A stretch of DNA of 9,043 nt, taken from positions 1-9,043 of the forward strand of contig DLVS01000488.1 in assembly GCA_003445095.1 (NCBI GenBank), given 5' to 3'. Positions 1 to 5,925 of the stretch are shown here, piece after piece. Origin of the DNA: Verrucomicrobiales bacterium. Its GTDB lineage: Bacteria > Verrucomicrobiota > Verrucomicrobiia > Limisphaerales > UBA9464. The notes below the pieces were generated by a model. It was not told the origin of the DNA and did no database searches. It was given only the letters and a program-made list of their open reading frames with translations. Made by a program: the position numbers and the translations under genes. How positions within the stretch are numbered: the first letter of the stretch is position 1; every line of letters starts with the position of its first letter.

Positions 1-382
1 CCTCCGCGGGCCAGATCACTCGCTGGATCTGGTCTTCTCCAGTTTCGCGGTCCATCACCTCAGTGCGGTGGAGAAGGGACGGCTTTTTCAAGAAGTCCAC
101 CGGCGGCTGAAGCTGGGCGGATTCTTTCTGATGGTAGATACGGCGCGCAACGAGGAGGAGGATCGCCCAACATATTTGGAACACTACTGCGGCTGGATTG
201 AGTCAGACTGGCAGGGTGTGGCCCGCGAAGGGTTGGACCACATCTACGACCACATTCGGAACAACGATTTCCCTGAGACCAATTCGACCTTGCACGCGCT
301 GGCGGCGAAGGCGGGATTCGCGCGCACCGTGGAGGTAGACAAGTTTCTCTGGCATCGCACGTGGCGCTTCGAAACGGCGTGA
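1..382 (+). CDS. Class I SAM-dependent methyltransferase, C-terminal part (5' end outside window)
   Basis: The reading frame is open from base 2 and ends at the TGA at 380-382; the N-terminal half lies left of the window. The visible protein, about 126 residues, begins with LRGPDHSLDLVFSSFAVHHL. The LDLVFSSFAVHHL stretch matches the post-II/motif II strand of class I (Rossmann-fold) methyltransferases, where the acidic residue and the SSFAVHHL segment line the SAM pocket. Next comes an EVHRRLKLGGFFLMVDT segment, the usual motif III (R-x-L-x-P/L-G-G-x-x-x-x-x-D). A C-terminal helical part (THALAAKAGF-like LHALAAKAGFARTVEVDKF) resembles the last helix and strand of the fold. The substrate cannot be told from this part. 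A GTG at 68 is only an internal codon; the conserved motif upstream of it shows that the true start is outside. It is convergent with the next gene. Confidence 0.85.
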   Translation, partial: LRGPDHSLDLVFSSFAVHHLSAVEKGRLFQEVHRRLKLGGFFLMVDTARNEEEDRPTYLEHYCGWIESDWQGVAREGLDHIYDHIRNNDFPETNSTLHALAAKAGFARTVEVDKFLWHRTWRFETA

Positions 383-413
383 GATAGATCCGCGCAGGAG
401 ACAAACGGGAGTT

Positions 414-561
414 CCACAAATAGCCACAAATTCACCCGAATGGAGTCGATCCGTTCGCGAGCCAACCGGTCGGACTCACCTTCCAGTGACCGGGATCAGC
501 TCCTGCAAAAGTCTCGTTTTGAACTCCGCCTATTGGTGTTCATTCGTGCCGATTCGTGGTT
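414..561. repeat. Two copies of a decamer-based repeat in inverted orientation
   Basis: On the plus strand 532-561 reads as three decamers, ATTGGTGTTC, ATTCGTGCCG and ATTCGTGGTT. On the minus strand the segment covering 412-441 reads ATTCGGGTGA, ATTTGTGGCT and ATTTGTGGAA. The first 28 bases of the two copies (532-559 and the complement of 414-441) agree at about 20 of 28 positions, so they form an imperfect inverted pair around a 90-bp spacer. They occupy most of the 206-bp gap between the convergent methyltransferase and oxidoreductase genes. No T-rich intrinsic terminator is evident; whether the pair acts in transcription termination is unknown. Confidence 0.6.
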
Positions 562-588
562 GAAGTGAACTGTTTCGCCTGAGCATTA

Positions 589-2028
589 CTATAGCGTCCA
601 CCCCGCCCGATACTCGCGACGCAAAAATCCGTTCGCCTTGTCAGAATTCGCAAAGCGCCGGTTCGCGGAATCCCACAGCAGTTTCTTGCCGGTGAGTTCT
701 TCGCGGAGTTCGCGACGCAGGGCCACATTACCCAGTAACACCGTCTCGGTCAGTGGCCCCGCCCAGTCGAAGTTCGAACCAGGCTTCGGACCCCCTTTGC
801 AGGCATCGGACCATTCCTGGTAGGCGTTGGTTGTACGGCGGATCGAGTTCGGAATGGCATCGGCTTCTTTCCGGCGCTCCTCCGGGAAGACTCGCCATTC
901 AATCCGGCCTCGCTCCGCAGTCTTAACCGGCACGATGATTCCCCGCTCGCCGCGCAAGAGATGACCGCTGGCGCCCAATTCAACGCCATCCGGCAATTCC
1001 GACGGACGCGGCGGCCGGATACCGCCGTCGGTCCACACCAGTTTCAGGGCCGGCATTGCCACGGCTCCGGCATCTGCGCCACTCAGGCCGCGCGCAAATT
1101 CGTTTCGCGGATCGGGCGAACCGTCACGCGCGGCGAAGTGAAAGGTGACCTGCGATGACAGCGGGAAGGTCTCCGTGTTCACCCGAGTGGAACTTGCCTC
1201 AACGCTGACCGGATCACCGAGCTTGAGCGCGCGGAATACTGGATCGAAGGCATGGCAGCCAATGTCGCCGAGCGCGCCGGTACCGAAATCCCACCAGCCG
1301 CGCCAACGGAACGGCACGTAGGCGGAATGGTAAGGCCGGGCGGGCGCTGGCCCGAGCCAGAGATCCCAAGCGAGCGTGTCGGGAACCTCCGTAGTCTCTT
1401 TGGGGCGTTCGACTCCCTGGGGCCAGTATTCGCCAAATAAGCCGTTTGAGGGTCGGTCCGTCCAGACGTTCACCTCGCGCACCGGACCAATCGCTTCGTG
1501 CCAAATCAATTCACACAGTCGCCGCGTGGCGTCCGTCGCTTGCCCCTGGTTGCCCATTTGCGTGACGACCTTGAACCGCCGCGCGGCCTGGGGGAGTTGC
1601 TGCGCCTCCCACACGGAATGGGTCAGCGGCTTTTCGCAATACACGTGCTTGCCAAGTCGCATCGCGTGCATCGCGACAAACGCGTGCAAATGATCGGGCG
1701 TCGCGATGATGACGCCATCAATATCCTTCTGCTCGTCGAGCATCTGGCGGTAGTCGCGCCAACGACGGGCCTCTGGAAACTTCTGAAAGGACTTGGCCGC
1801 GTAGCTGTCGTCCACGTCACAAAGCGCCACGATGTTGTCGTTGGGAAATTGACTGATGTCGCCGGCCCCCTGTCCGCCGATGCCAACTCCTGCCAGGTTT
1901 AGTCGGCCATTGGCCGAAGTTTGTCCGTTCAGGCCAAGGATCCCTCCGGGCAGAAACTGAAGCGTGGCATAGCCGGCCACGCTCGTTTGAAGAAACGTGC
2001 GGCGCGAAAGCGGACGAGTCGTGTTCAT
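589..2028 (-). CDS. Tat-exported Gfo/Idh/MocA family oxidoreductase
   Basis: This is a predicted NAD(P)-dependent sugar/polyol dehydrogenase of 479 residues, probably periplasmic or cell-envelope located. The N-terminus carries a twin-arginine signal, S8-R9-R10-T-F-L-Q, followed by a short hydrophobic stretch to about residue 33. The Rossmann fold starts near residue 43 with GVGIGGQGAGD (47-57) and the ALCDVDD strand end (68-74). The family signature EKPLTHSV follows, with the catalytic lysine at K133 in C-E-K-P. The C-terminal domain has DIGCHAFD (255-262), supplying the conserved D and H259. The end, REYRAGW, is typical of the exported PVC members of this family. Length is normal. The ATG at 2028 is preceded by GAGGAAA about 11 nt upstream, a plausible ribosome binding site. 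Substrate is unknown. It lies 380 bp downstream of, and on the same strand as, the TIR-STAND gene, so separate transcription is likely. Confidence 0.93.
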   Translation of the reverse strand: MNTTRPLSRRTFLQTSVAGYATLQFLPGGILGLNGQTSANGRLNLAGVGIGGQGAGDISQFPNDNIVALCDVDDSYAAKSFQKFPEARRWRDYRQMLDEQKDIDGVIIATPDHLHAFVAMHAMRLGKHVYCEKPLTHSVWEAQQLPQAARRFKVVTQMGNQGQATDATRRLCELIWHEAIGPVREVNVWTDRPSNGLFGEYWPQGVERPKETTEVPDTLAWDLWLGPAPARPYHSAYVPFRWRGWWDFGTGALGDIGCHAFDPVFRALKLGDPVSVEASSTRVNTETFPLSSQVTFHFAARDGSPDPRNEFARGLSGADAGAVAMPALKLVWTDGGIRPPRPSELPDGVELGASGHLLRGERGIIVPVKTAERGRIEWRVFPEERRKEADAIPNSIRRTTNAYQEWSDACKGGPKPGSNFDWAGPLTETVLLGNVALRRELREELTGKKLLWDSANRRFANSDKANGFLRREYRAGWTL

Positions 2029-2180
2029 GGCGGGGAATTTCCTCGGTCAGGCTACTCCGGCGGAATCGCATCGGCCAGCCGCGGATTTCCCGCCGGGAAA
2101 ACATTCACCCAGCGTGCGCTTTCCACGACCAACTCATCACGCTGATCCGGCAAATACACGCCGGAGCAGACGAGGGTGGA

Positions 2181-2249
2181 CTTCCTCTGCGTGCTCTGCG
2201 GCTCTGCGCGCCCATATTCTCGCGCAAAGCCGCGGAAAGCGCAGAGAAG
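2181..2249. repeat. Imperfect inverted repeat made of CTCTGCG units
   Basis: The left arm (2181-2210) contains three CTCTGCG units spaced 8-9 nt apart. The right arm (2221-2249) is close to its reverse complement: CGCGCAAAGCCGCGGAAAGC then GCAGAGAAG, against CGCGCAGAGCCGCAGAGCAC then GCAGAGGAAG. The loop is the 10 nt CCCATATTCT. A transcript of either strand could fold into a roughly 30-bp imperfect hairpin. It has no following T-run, so it looks like a dispersed repeat rather than a standard intrinsic terminator. Confidence 0.6.
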
Positions 2250-2316
2250 ACTGGCAAGCTCATGGCCCCGACATGCGATCGTTCGCAGGCAGGGTCGGCG
2301 CGCTGCGCTGGCTGCC

Positions 2317-2380
2317 GCGTTCAGCGGCGCAAGGTAGCGTGTCGAGCGCCTTGAGAGTGTTCGTTCCGCCCGCTGAACGC
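2317..2380. repeat. 11-bp perfect inverted repeat with 42-nt spacer
   Basis: GCGTTCAGCGG at 2317-2327 is the exact reverse complement of CCGCTGAACGC at 2370-2380, with 2328-2369 between them. It sits 28 bp past the stop codon of the TIR-STAND gene (minus strand), so its RNA form would be a large stem-loop at the 3' end of that transcript. It may be a structural RNA element, part of a dispersed repeat, or a weak terminator; the sequence does not decide. Confidence 0.5.
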
Positions 2381-2408
2381 AGACGGGGACATCGCGGGGC
2401 GAATGTTT

Positions 2409-5291
2409 CTACCAGCCGAGAATCGCCCTTTTCGCATCCGCGAGTTCCTCGTCGCGGCGGTGGTAGCCGCAGTCGTTGATGAGCCTCTCGGCAGCGGCAA
2501 GATCGGCCGCCGGCGATTCCCACGAATATTTTTCTGTATTGTTCCGCGCTCCGAATTCCGAATTCCGCGTTCCAAAGAGCCTCGCCCGATACAGGTGGAT
2601 GTCGGCCATGTGGAGACGCATCGGGCCGCGTTCAGCGATTTCCCAGGCTTCGTCCAAATCCTCCAGCGCGCTCTCAGGACCGGTGCGCGCGCCGGTGAGA
2701 AAGCGAAGCCAGGCACGGGTGAGGAGGCCGCGAACGATGAACTCTTGCGCACCGGCGCGGCGGAGGCCGGACATGGCGGTCTCAAGTGACGAGTGACAAA
2801 TGGCGAGTGACGAGTTGGACAGAATGGCTTCGTAGAGAGCGGCGAAGCCCAGCGTGAGGTGGTCGAGGGCGATGTCGAGTGTTGCGACGTTGTCAAGCTC
2901 GCCCCACTCAAGTGTCTGCACCACGCGCTGTGAGACGGCGCGACAGGATTCGACCAGCCCCTCGCCTCCAACCTCTAAACCCTGCATTACCTGCCAAGCG
3001 GCGTGCTCGGGGTCGTCGAGGAGCAGATCGCAATACTGGAAGCCTTGTAGCGAGTAGAGCAGCGGGTATTCGGGCTGGACTTCCTTCTGTATTTGCTGGG
3101 CCTCGCGGAAGCGCGTCTCTGCCTCGGCCCGGTGGCCCGCCTGGTGCAGGGCGCCGGCGTGAGTCGTGCGCATTAACGTCCGCTGACGCACATCGCCACT
3201 GCGGTCGGCGTAGGTCACGGACTGCTCGGCTTCCCGCACTGCCCCGACCACATCGCCCAGCGTCAGCTCCAGCTCGCTCAGGTTGCCGGCCTCAAGTGCG
3301 GCGTATGTCCAGACCGCTTGTCTGACGCGCATCTCTAGGCCGGCGCGCATCGGTTCAAGAGCCTCCGTCAACCGTCCCAAGGCGCGTAGCTCGAAGGCGC
3401 TGACTCCGATTAGGGATGCTTGGATTCCATCAGGGAACGTGGGGCAGACTCGCCGCCACGGGACTTCAAAGAAAGAAGCAATGGCGCTCAAATCAGAACC
3501 AAACGCGCCTAACTTTTTGGCGCTGTAGAATCCACTGAATCCAGCGCCGCGCCAAATGCGGGTCTCCAGAACATCATAGAGAGCTTCCTGCTGCAACCCC
3601 CCATGGCAGCCATGGGCCACCGCCTGGTAGAGCGGCTGGAGGTCTTCGAGCGTGGGCTGGTTGCCTTCTTTCGTGGTCGCGCAGAGGTGTTCGTAGAGCC
3701 GACGGTGGGCCGCGCGCCAGGCGTCGGGACTTTTCTCGCGTAGTTCCTTCGCGAAATATTCCCGGATGTGCGGGTGCGTATCCAATGAATGCGGAATGTG
3801 GAGTGCCGAGTCCAGAGTGGCGGAAGCGTCGCGAGTGACGCTCACCAAGTTCGCGAATTCCAAGGCGGTGATGCTCAAGTTCCAGTCTTCTTCAGCCACG
3901 CCCACGAGTGGTTCGGTCAGCCCGGCGATGGCGGGGGGCTGGAGCAGCGCTGCGAGGCAGTCGCGTGTGGCCGGACGGTCGAAGAGGCCCAGGCAGCGCA
4001 GGACGGCCAGTTCGCGCCGGGCCTCGTCGCTGCCGCCTTCCATCCACTTCGCGTAGGCCGCCATGGCGCGGAAGGCGTGGCCGCCGTCAATGCTCTCGTC
4101 GGCTTTCTCTAACTTCACACGGTCGCGCTGCCGAATGTCGCCGCCGAACGCGCGCAAAAGATAGTTTCCGATAATGCACAGCGTCAGCGGATGGCCCATT
4201 ACAGCTTCCACGAGGTCCTCAAACTCACGCTGGGTGCCCCGAATCTTGACGAGCTTAGCTTCCTTACCGGTTTTGAGTGACCGCAGGAGGGCAACGCCGG
4301 CTTCCTTGGACAGGCGTTTCAGTTCTTTTTCCAGCACCGTGGTCTGCCAGAAGTTTTTCAGGTCCGGCAGCGAATAGCGGGTGGTAACGAGGCACAGACC
4401 GTGGCTGGAGGCAGCGAGTCCTTTGAGCAACGTGGCGATGCCCTGGTCGTTGAGCTGGCCCGGCGTGGGCGAGGTGGGCGCGTATTGCAGCGGCTCGAGG
4501 CCGTCGAGGATGAGCAGGCTGCGCCGCTGGCCGACGAGGCGGGCCAGGTGTTGGCCTTTCTCGTAAGCACCCACGGGGCTGGCCGCGAAGGCCCGTACCT
4601 CTTCGATTTCCTTCCCGGTTCCGGAGGCGAAGAAGTTCAGCGCTTCCTTGAGGAACAGGTCGGAGGAAGCGGCCATTTGCTCGCGCGTGCCCTGGCTGTA
4701 GAAGGACCACGCAAAGGCTGAATCGCAGCCGGGCCAGCCCTTGGCGCTCATCTCATCGACGACCCACTTCGCCACCAGCGAGGTTTTCCCTTCACCGCCG
4801 AGCACGACAAAGGTGAGGACATTTGGCCGACCGACTTCGCCGCGCAGAGCTTTTCCCCAAGCGTCGGAGATCAGCTTCTTCTCGTTCTCGCGCCCAACCA
4901 ATTCGGCGGGCGCATATTTGAAGATGCGGGTGATGTCGGTGGGCAAAAGCTCGCGCGTCTTCCGGCGAAGATCGATCACGTCCCGGTCGGCAAAGACGGG
5001 AGGAACCGGGCAGTCTTCGACCAAAAGCGGAATCACCTTCTTTCCAAGGCGGCGGGCGAACTCCACCTCGCGTCTTACCCAATCGGACGAAGTGGCAGCG
5101 GCGGTGATCACGACGAAGAGCATGTCACATTCCCCGATCCCACTTTCGATTTCCGACCAGAATTGCTCGTCCGGCTTGATCGAGTTGACGTCGTTGAAGA
5201 CATCGTCGAAGCCAGCTGCGCGGAGCAGCGCATCTAATTCTGCGACGTAGGAGTCGTCGCGAGCGCTGTGGGAAACGAAGGCGCGGCGCAT
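2409..5291 (-). CDS. TIR domain - STAND NTPase - TPR-like protein, candidate antiphage NADase
   Basis: The protein has 960 residues. Residues 1-125 are a TIR domain: RRAFVSHSARDD start, a D-x-x-x-I-K-P-D-E-x-F-W segment, and S-x-W-V-R-R-E75-V-E-F-A followed by GKKVIPLL. E75 is where NAD-cleaving TIR domains carry the catalytic glutamate. Residues about 130-375 form a STAND/NB-ARC-like ATPase: P-loop LGGEGKTSL (164-172, first P-loop glycine replaced by Val), WSFYSQGT (195-202), Walker B LLILDGLEPLQY (D263), sensor VTTR (302-305) and GHPL (366-369). A winged-helix-like part ends in HPHIREYF. Residues about 525-955 are helical, TPR-like, ending in GYHRRDEELA. In known TIR-STAND proteins the C-terminal repeats sense a trigger, the ATPase oligomerises, and TIR depletes NAD+. 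A defence role here is inferred. Three short-unit repeat arrays interrupt the coding sequence without breaking the frame. No clear Shine-Dalgarno precedes the ATG. Confidence 0.93.
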   Translation of the reverse strand: MRRAFVSHSARDDSYVAELDALLRAAGFDDVFNDVNSIKPDEQFWSEIESGIGECDMLFVVITAAATSSDWVRREVEFARRLGKKVIPLLVEDCPVPPVFADRDVIDLRRKTRELLPTDITRIFKYAPAELVGRENEKKLISDAWGKALRGEVGRPNVLTFVVLGGEGKTSLVAKWVVDEMSAKGWPGCDSAFAWSFYSQGTREQMAASSDLFLKEALNFFASGTGKEIEEVRAFAASPVGAYEKGQHLARLVGQRRSLLILDGLEPLQYAPTSPTPGQLNDQGIATLLKGLAASSHGLCLVTTRYSLPDLKNFWQTTVLEKELKRLSKEAGVALLRSLKTGKEAKLVKIRGTQREFEDLVEAVMGHPLTLCIIGNYLLRAFGGDIRQRDRVKLEKADESIDGGHAFRAMAAYAKWMEGGSDEARRELAVLRCLGLFDRPATRDCLAALLQPPAIAGLTEPLVGVAEEDWNLSITALEFANLVSVTRDASATLDSALHIPHSLDTHPHIREYFAKELREKSPDAWRAAHRRLYEHLCATTKEGNQPTLEDLQPLYQAVAHGCHGGLQQEALYDVLETRIWRGAGFSGFYSAKKLGAFGSDLSAIASFFEVPWRRVCPTFPDGIQASLIGVSAFELRALGRLTEALEPMRAGLEMRVRQAVWTYAALEAGNLSELELTLGDVVGAVREAEQSVTYADRSGDVRQRTLMRTTHAGALHQAGHRAEAETRFREAQQIQKEVQPEYPLLYSLQGFQYCDLLLDDPEHAAWQVMQGLEVGGEGLVESCRAVSQRVVQTLEWGELDNVATLDIALDHLTLGFAALYEAILSNSSLAICHSSLETAMSGLRRAGAQEFIVRGLLTRAWLRFLTGARTGPESALEDLDEAWEIAERGPMRLHMADIHLYRARLFGTRNSEFGARNNTEKYSWESPAADLAAAERLINDCGYHRRDEELADAKRAILGW
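2539..2573 (-). repeat. GGAATTC heptamer array inside the TIR-STAND gene
   Basis: Read on the minus strand from 2573 the sequence is five 7-nt units: GGAACGC, GGAATTC, GGAATTC, GGAGCGC, GGAACAA. They encode about residues 907-918 (GTRNSEFGARNN), which sit between two predicted C-terminal helices. The flanking sequence (HLYRARLF before, AAAERLINDCGYHRRD after) looks like continuous family sequence, so the array reads as an in-frame insertion. Confidence 0.75.
2784..2818 (-). repeat. GTCACTC heptamer array inside the TIR-STAND gene
   Basis: On the plus strand the five units are AAGTGAC, GAGTGAC, AAATGGC, GAGTGAC and GAGTTGG. The gene reads the complement, giving SNSSLAICHSSLE (about residues 825-837), a Ser-rich stretch unlike the surrounding TPR-like helices. 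It is likely an in-frame insertion in a loop. Confidence 0.75.
3786..3820 (-). repeat. GCATTCC/GCACTCC heptamer array inside the TIR-STAND gene
   Basis: On the plus strand the units are TGAATGC, GGAATGT, GGAGTGC, CGAGTCC and AGAGTGG, degenerate copies of a 7-nt unit. In the gene they encode about TLDSALHIPHSL (residues 492-503), directly before the conserved HPHIREYF segment. The units are more diverged than in the other two arrays, so it may be older. Confidence 0.65.
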
Positions 5292-5670
5292 CTGAATGAA
5301 GTTCGAGCTTTAGGTTGGCCAGATTAGCGCATCGTCCTTGGGCCAACGGCAATTACGGAAAACGGTCGGCGGTTTGGAACGTGGCCAGAGCCTTCGTGGG
5401 TTTTTCGTCGCGGTAGTGCGTCGTGGGGTTGACGTTGCTGGTTGAACTCACCCAATCCCGCGCTTAGAAAAATGATCAGGCAGTGAGACATGGGTTCTCG
5501 ACCGACCTTCTCAAACGAAAGACAGAGGTCCATTCTCGCATGTACTTCAGAGCTCGACAAAGGACGGCACGGACCTGGAGTGATAATCGAGAGAGAAGCT
5601 GAGCAACGTGCCTTGTCCGTACCTGTACCCCAGTGAAGTGTGACTGCTTGACCGAACGCTAGTGCTGACC
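5292..5670. other. Divergent intergenic region between the TIR-STAND gene and the toxin-antitoxin module
   Basis: The 379 bp separate the start of the TIR-STAND gene (minus) from the antitoxin start (plus) and should carry both promoters. An open frame on the minus strand at 5324-5560 (78 codons) has no recognisable domain and no clear ribosome binding site, and I do not call it. TTGACC at 5648-5653 could be a -35 element for the antitoxin gene, but no good -10 lies at the right distance. No RNA gene is visible. Confidence 0.5.
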
Positions 5671-5683
5671 ATGATTATGGTCA
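5666..5683. promoter_or_regulatory. Perfect palindrome at the antitoxin start, candidate autorepression operator
   Basis: TGACCAT (5666-5672) and ATGGTCA (5677-5683) are perfect inverted arms of 7 bp around GATT. The palindrome covers the candidate ATG starts of the antitoxin at 5671, 5677 and 5683. Phd/YefM antitoxins bind short palindromes at their own promoters and repress the operon, alone or together with the toxin; this site fits that role by position and form. Binding is inferred. Confidence 0.55.
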
Positions 5684-5925
5684 TGCAAGCTTCAGTGGCC
5701 CAAGCCAAGAGTCAGTTGGCCGATCTGCTTCGGCGGGCGGAGCGCGGTGAAGAGGTGGTCATCGCCCGGCATGGTCAGCCCGTGGCGCGATTGGTGGCCA
5801 TCCATCGGCCCGGGCCGCCACCGGTCTCTGCGTCGCCCCTGCGCGCGAAGGATTATGCCGGGATTGATCTGGACGAGCCCGCATTTGCGTCATGGCAGAA
5901 AGCCGAGGATGCGCGCCTTGATTGA
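5671..5925 (+). CDS. Type II toxin-antitoxin antitoxin, Phd/YefM family
   Basis: A small protein of about 84 residues that should neutralise the PIN toxin encoded next to it and repress the shared operon. The N-terminal part reads QASVAQAKSQLADLLRRAE, then GEEVVIARHGQPVARLVAI. This is the Phd/YefM DNA-binding fold signature (S-V-x-x-A-K-x-x-L-x-x-L-L, G-E-x-V-x-I-x-R-H-G-x-P-V-A-R-L). The C-terminal half (about residues 45-84, ending FASWQKAEDARLD) would be the toxin-binding tail. The start is uncertain: GTG 5662 and ATG 5671, 5677 and 5683 are all in frame, and none has a clear Shine-Dalgarno. Family alignment favours one of the ATGs. Its 3' end overlaps the toxin gene by 17 bp. Confidence 0.88.
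   Translation: MIMVMQASVAQAKSQLADLLRRAERGEEVVIARHGQPVARLVAIHRPGPPPVSASPLRAKDYAGIDLDEPAFASWQKAEDARLD

Larger units (their letters stand above)
2029..2408. other. 380-bp gene-free region with repeats
   Basis: It lies between the stop of the TIR-STAND gene and the start of the Gfo/Idh gene, both on the minus strand. I see no convincing coding sequence: the open frames on either strand here are rich in Arg/Ala/Ser with no family resemblance. It holds two inverted-repeat structures (listed separately). It should also contain the oxidoreductase promoter, but no clear -35/-10 pair stands out. Confidence 0.6.

Noticed and set aside
1997..2479. 160-codon open frame on the plus strand.
   Set aside because: It overlaps the starts and ends of two well-supported minus-strand genes, is Arg/Ser-rich, and resembles no family.
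2683..2700. GC-rich palindrome-like stretch ACCGGTGCGCGCGCCGGT in the TIR-STAND gene.
   Set aside because: It encodes a stretch (TGARTG) that fits the local helix-loop pattern; the pairing is imperfect and easily arises from GC-rich codons.
4741..5250. 169-codon open frame on the plus strand opposite the TIR domain.
   Set aside because: Ser/Arg-rich shadow of the TIR-STAND gene without domain resemblance.
5324..5560. 78-codon open frame on the minus strand in the divergent intergenic region.
   Set aside because: No recognisable domain and no clear ribosome binding site; low-information composition.
5666..5692. Resemblance to the lacZ-alpha start region of cloning vectors (TGACCATGATTA, then AAGCTT).
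   Set aside because: Only about 12 bases match in a row and the following bases differ; the surrounding sequence encodes a genuine Phd/YefM antitoxin, so vector contamination is not supported.
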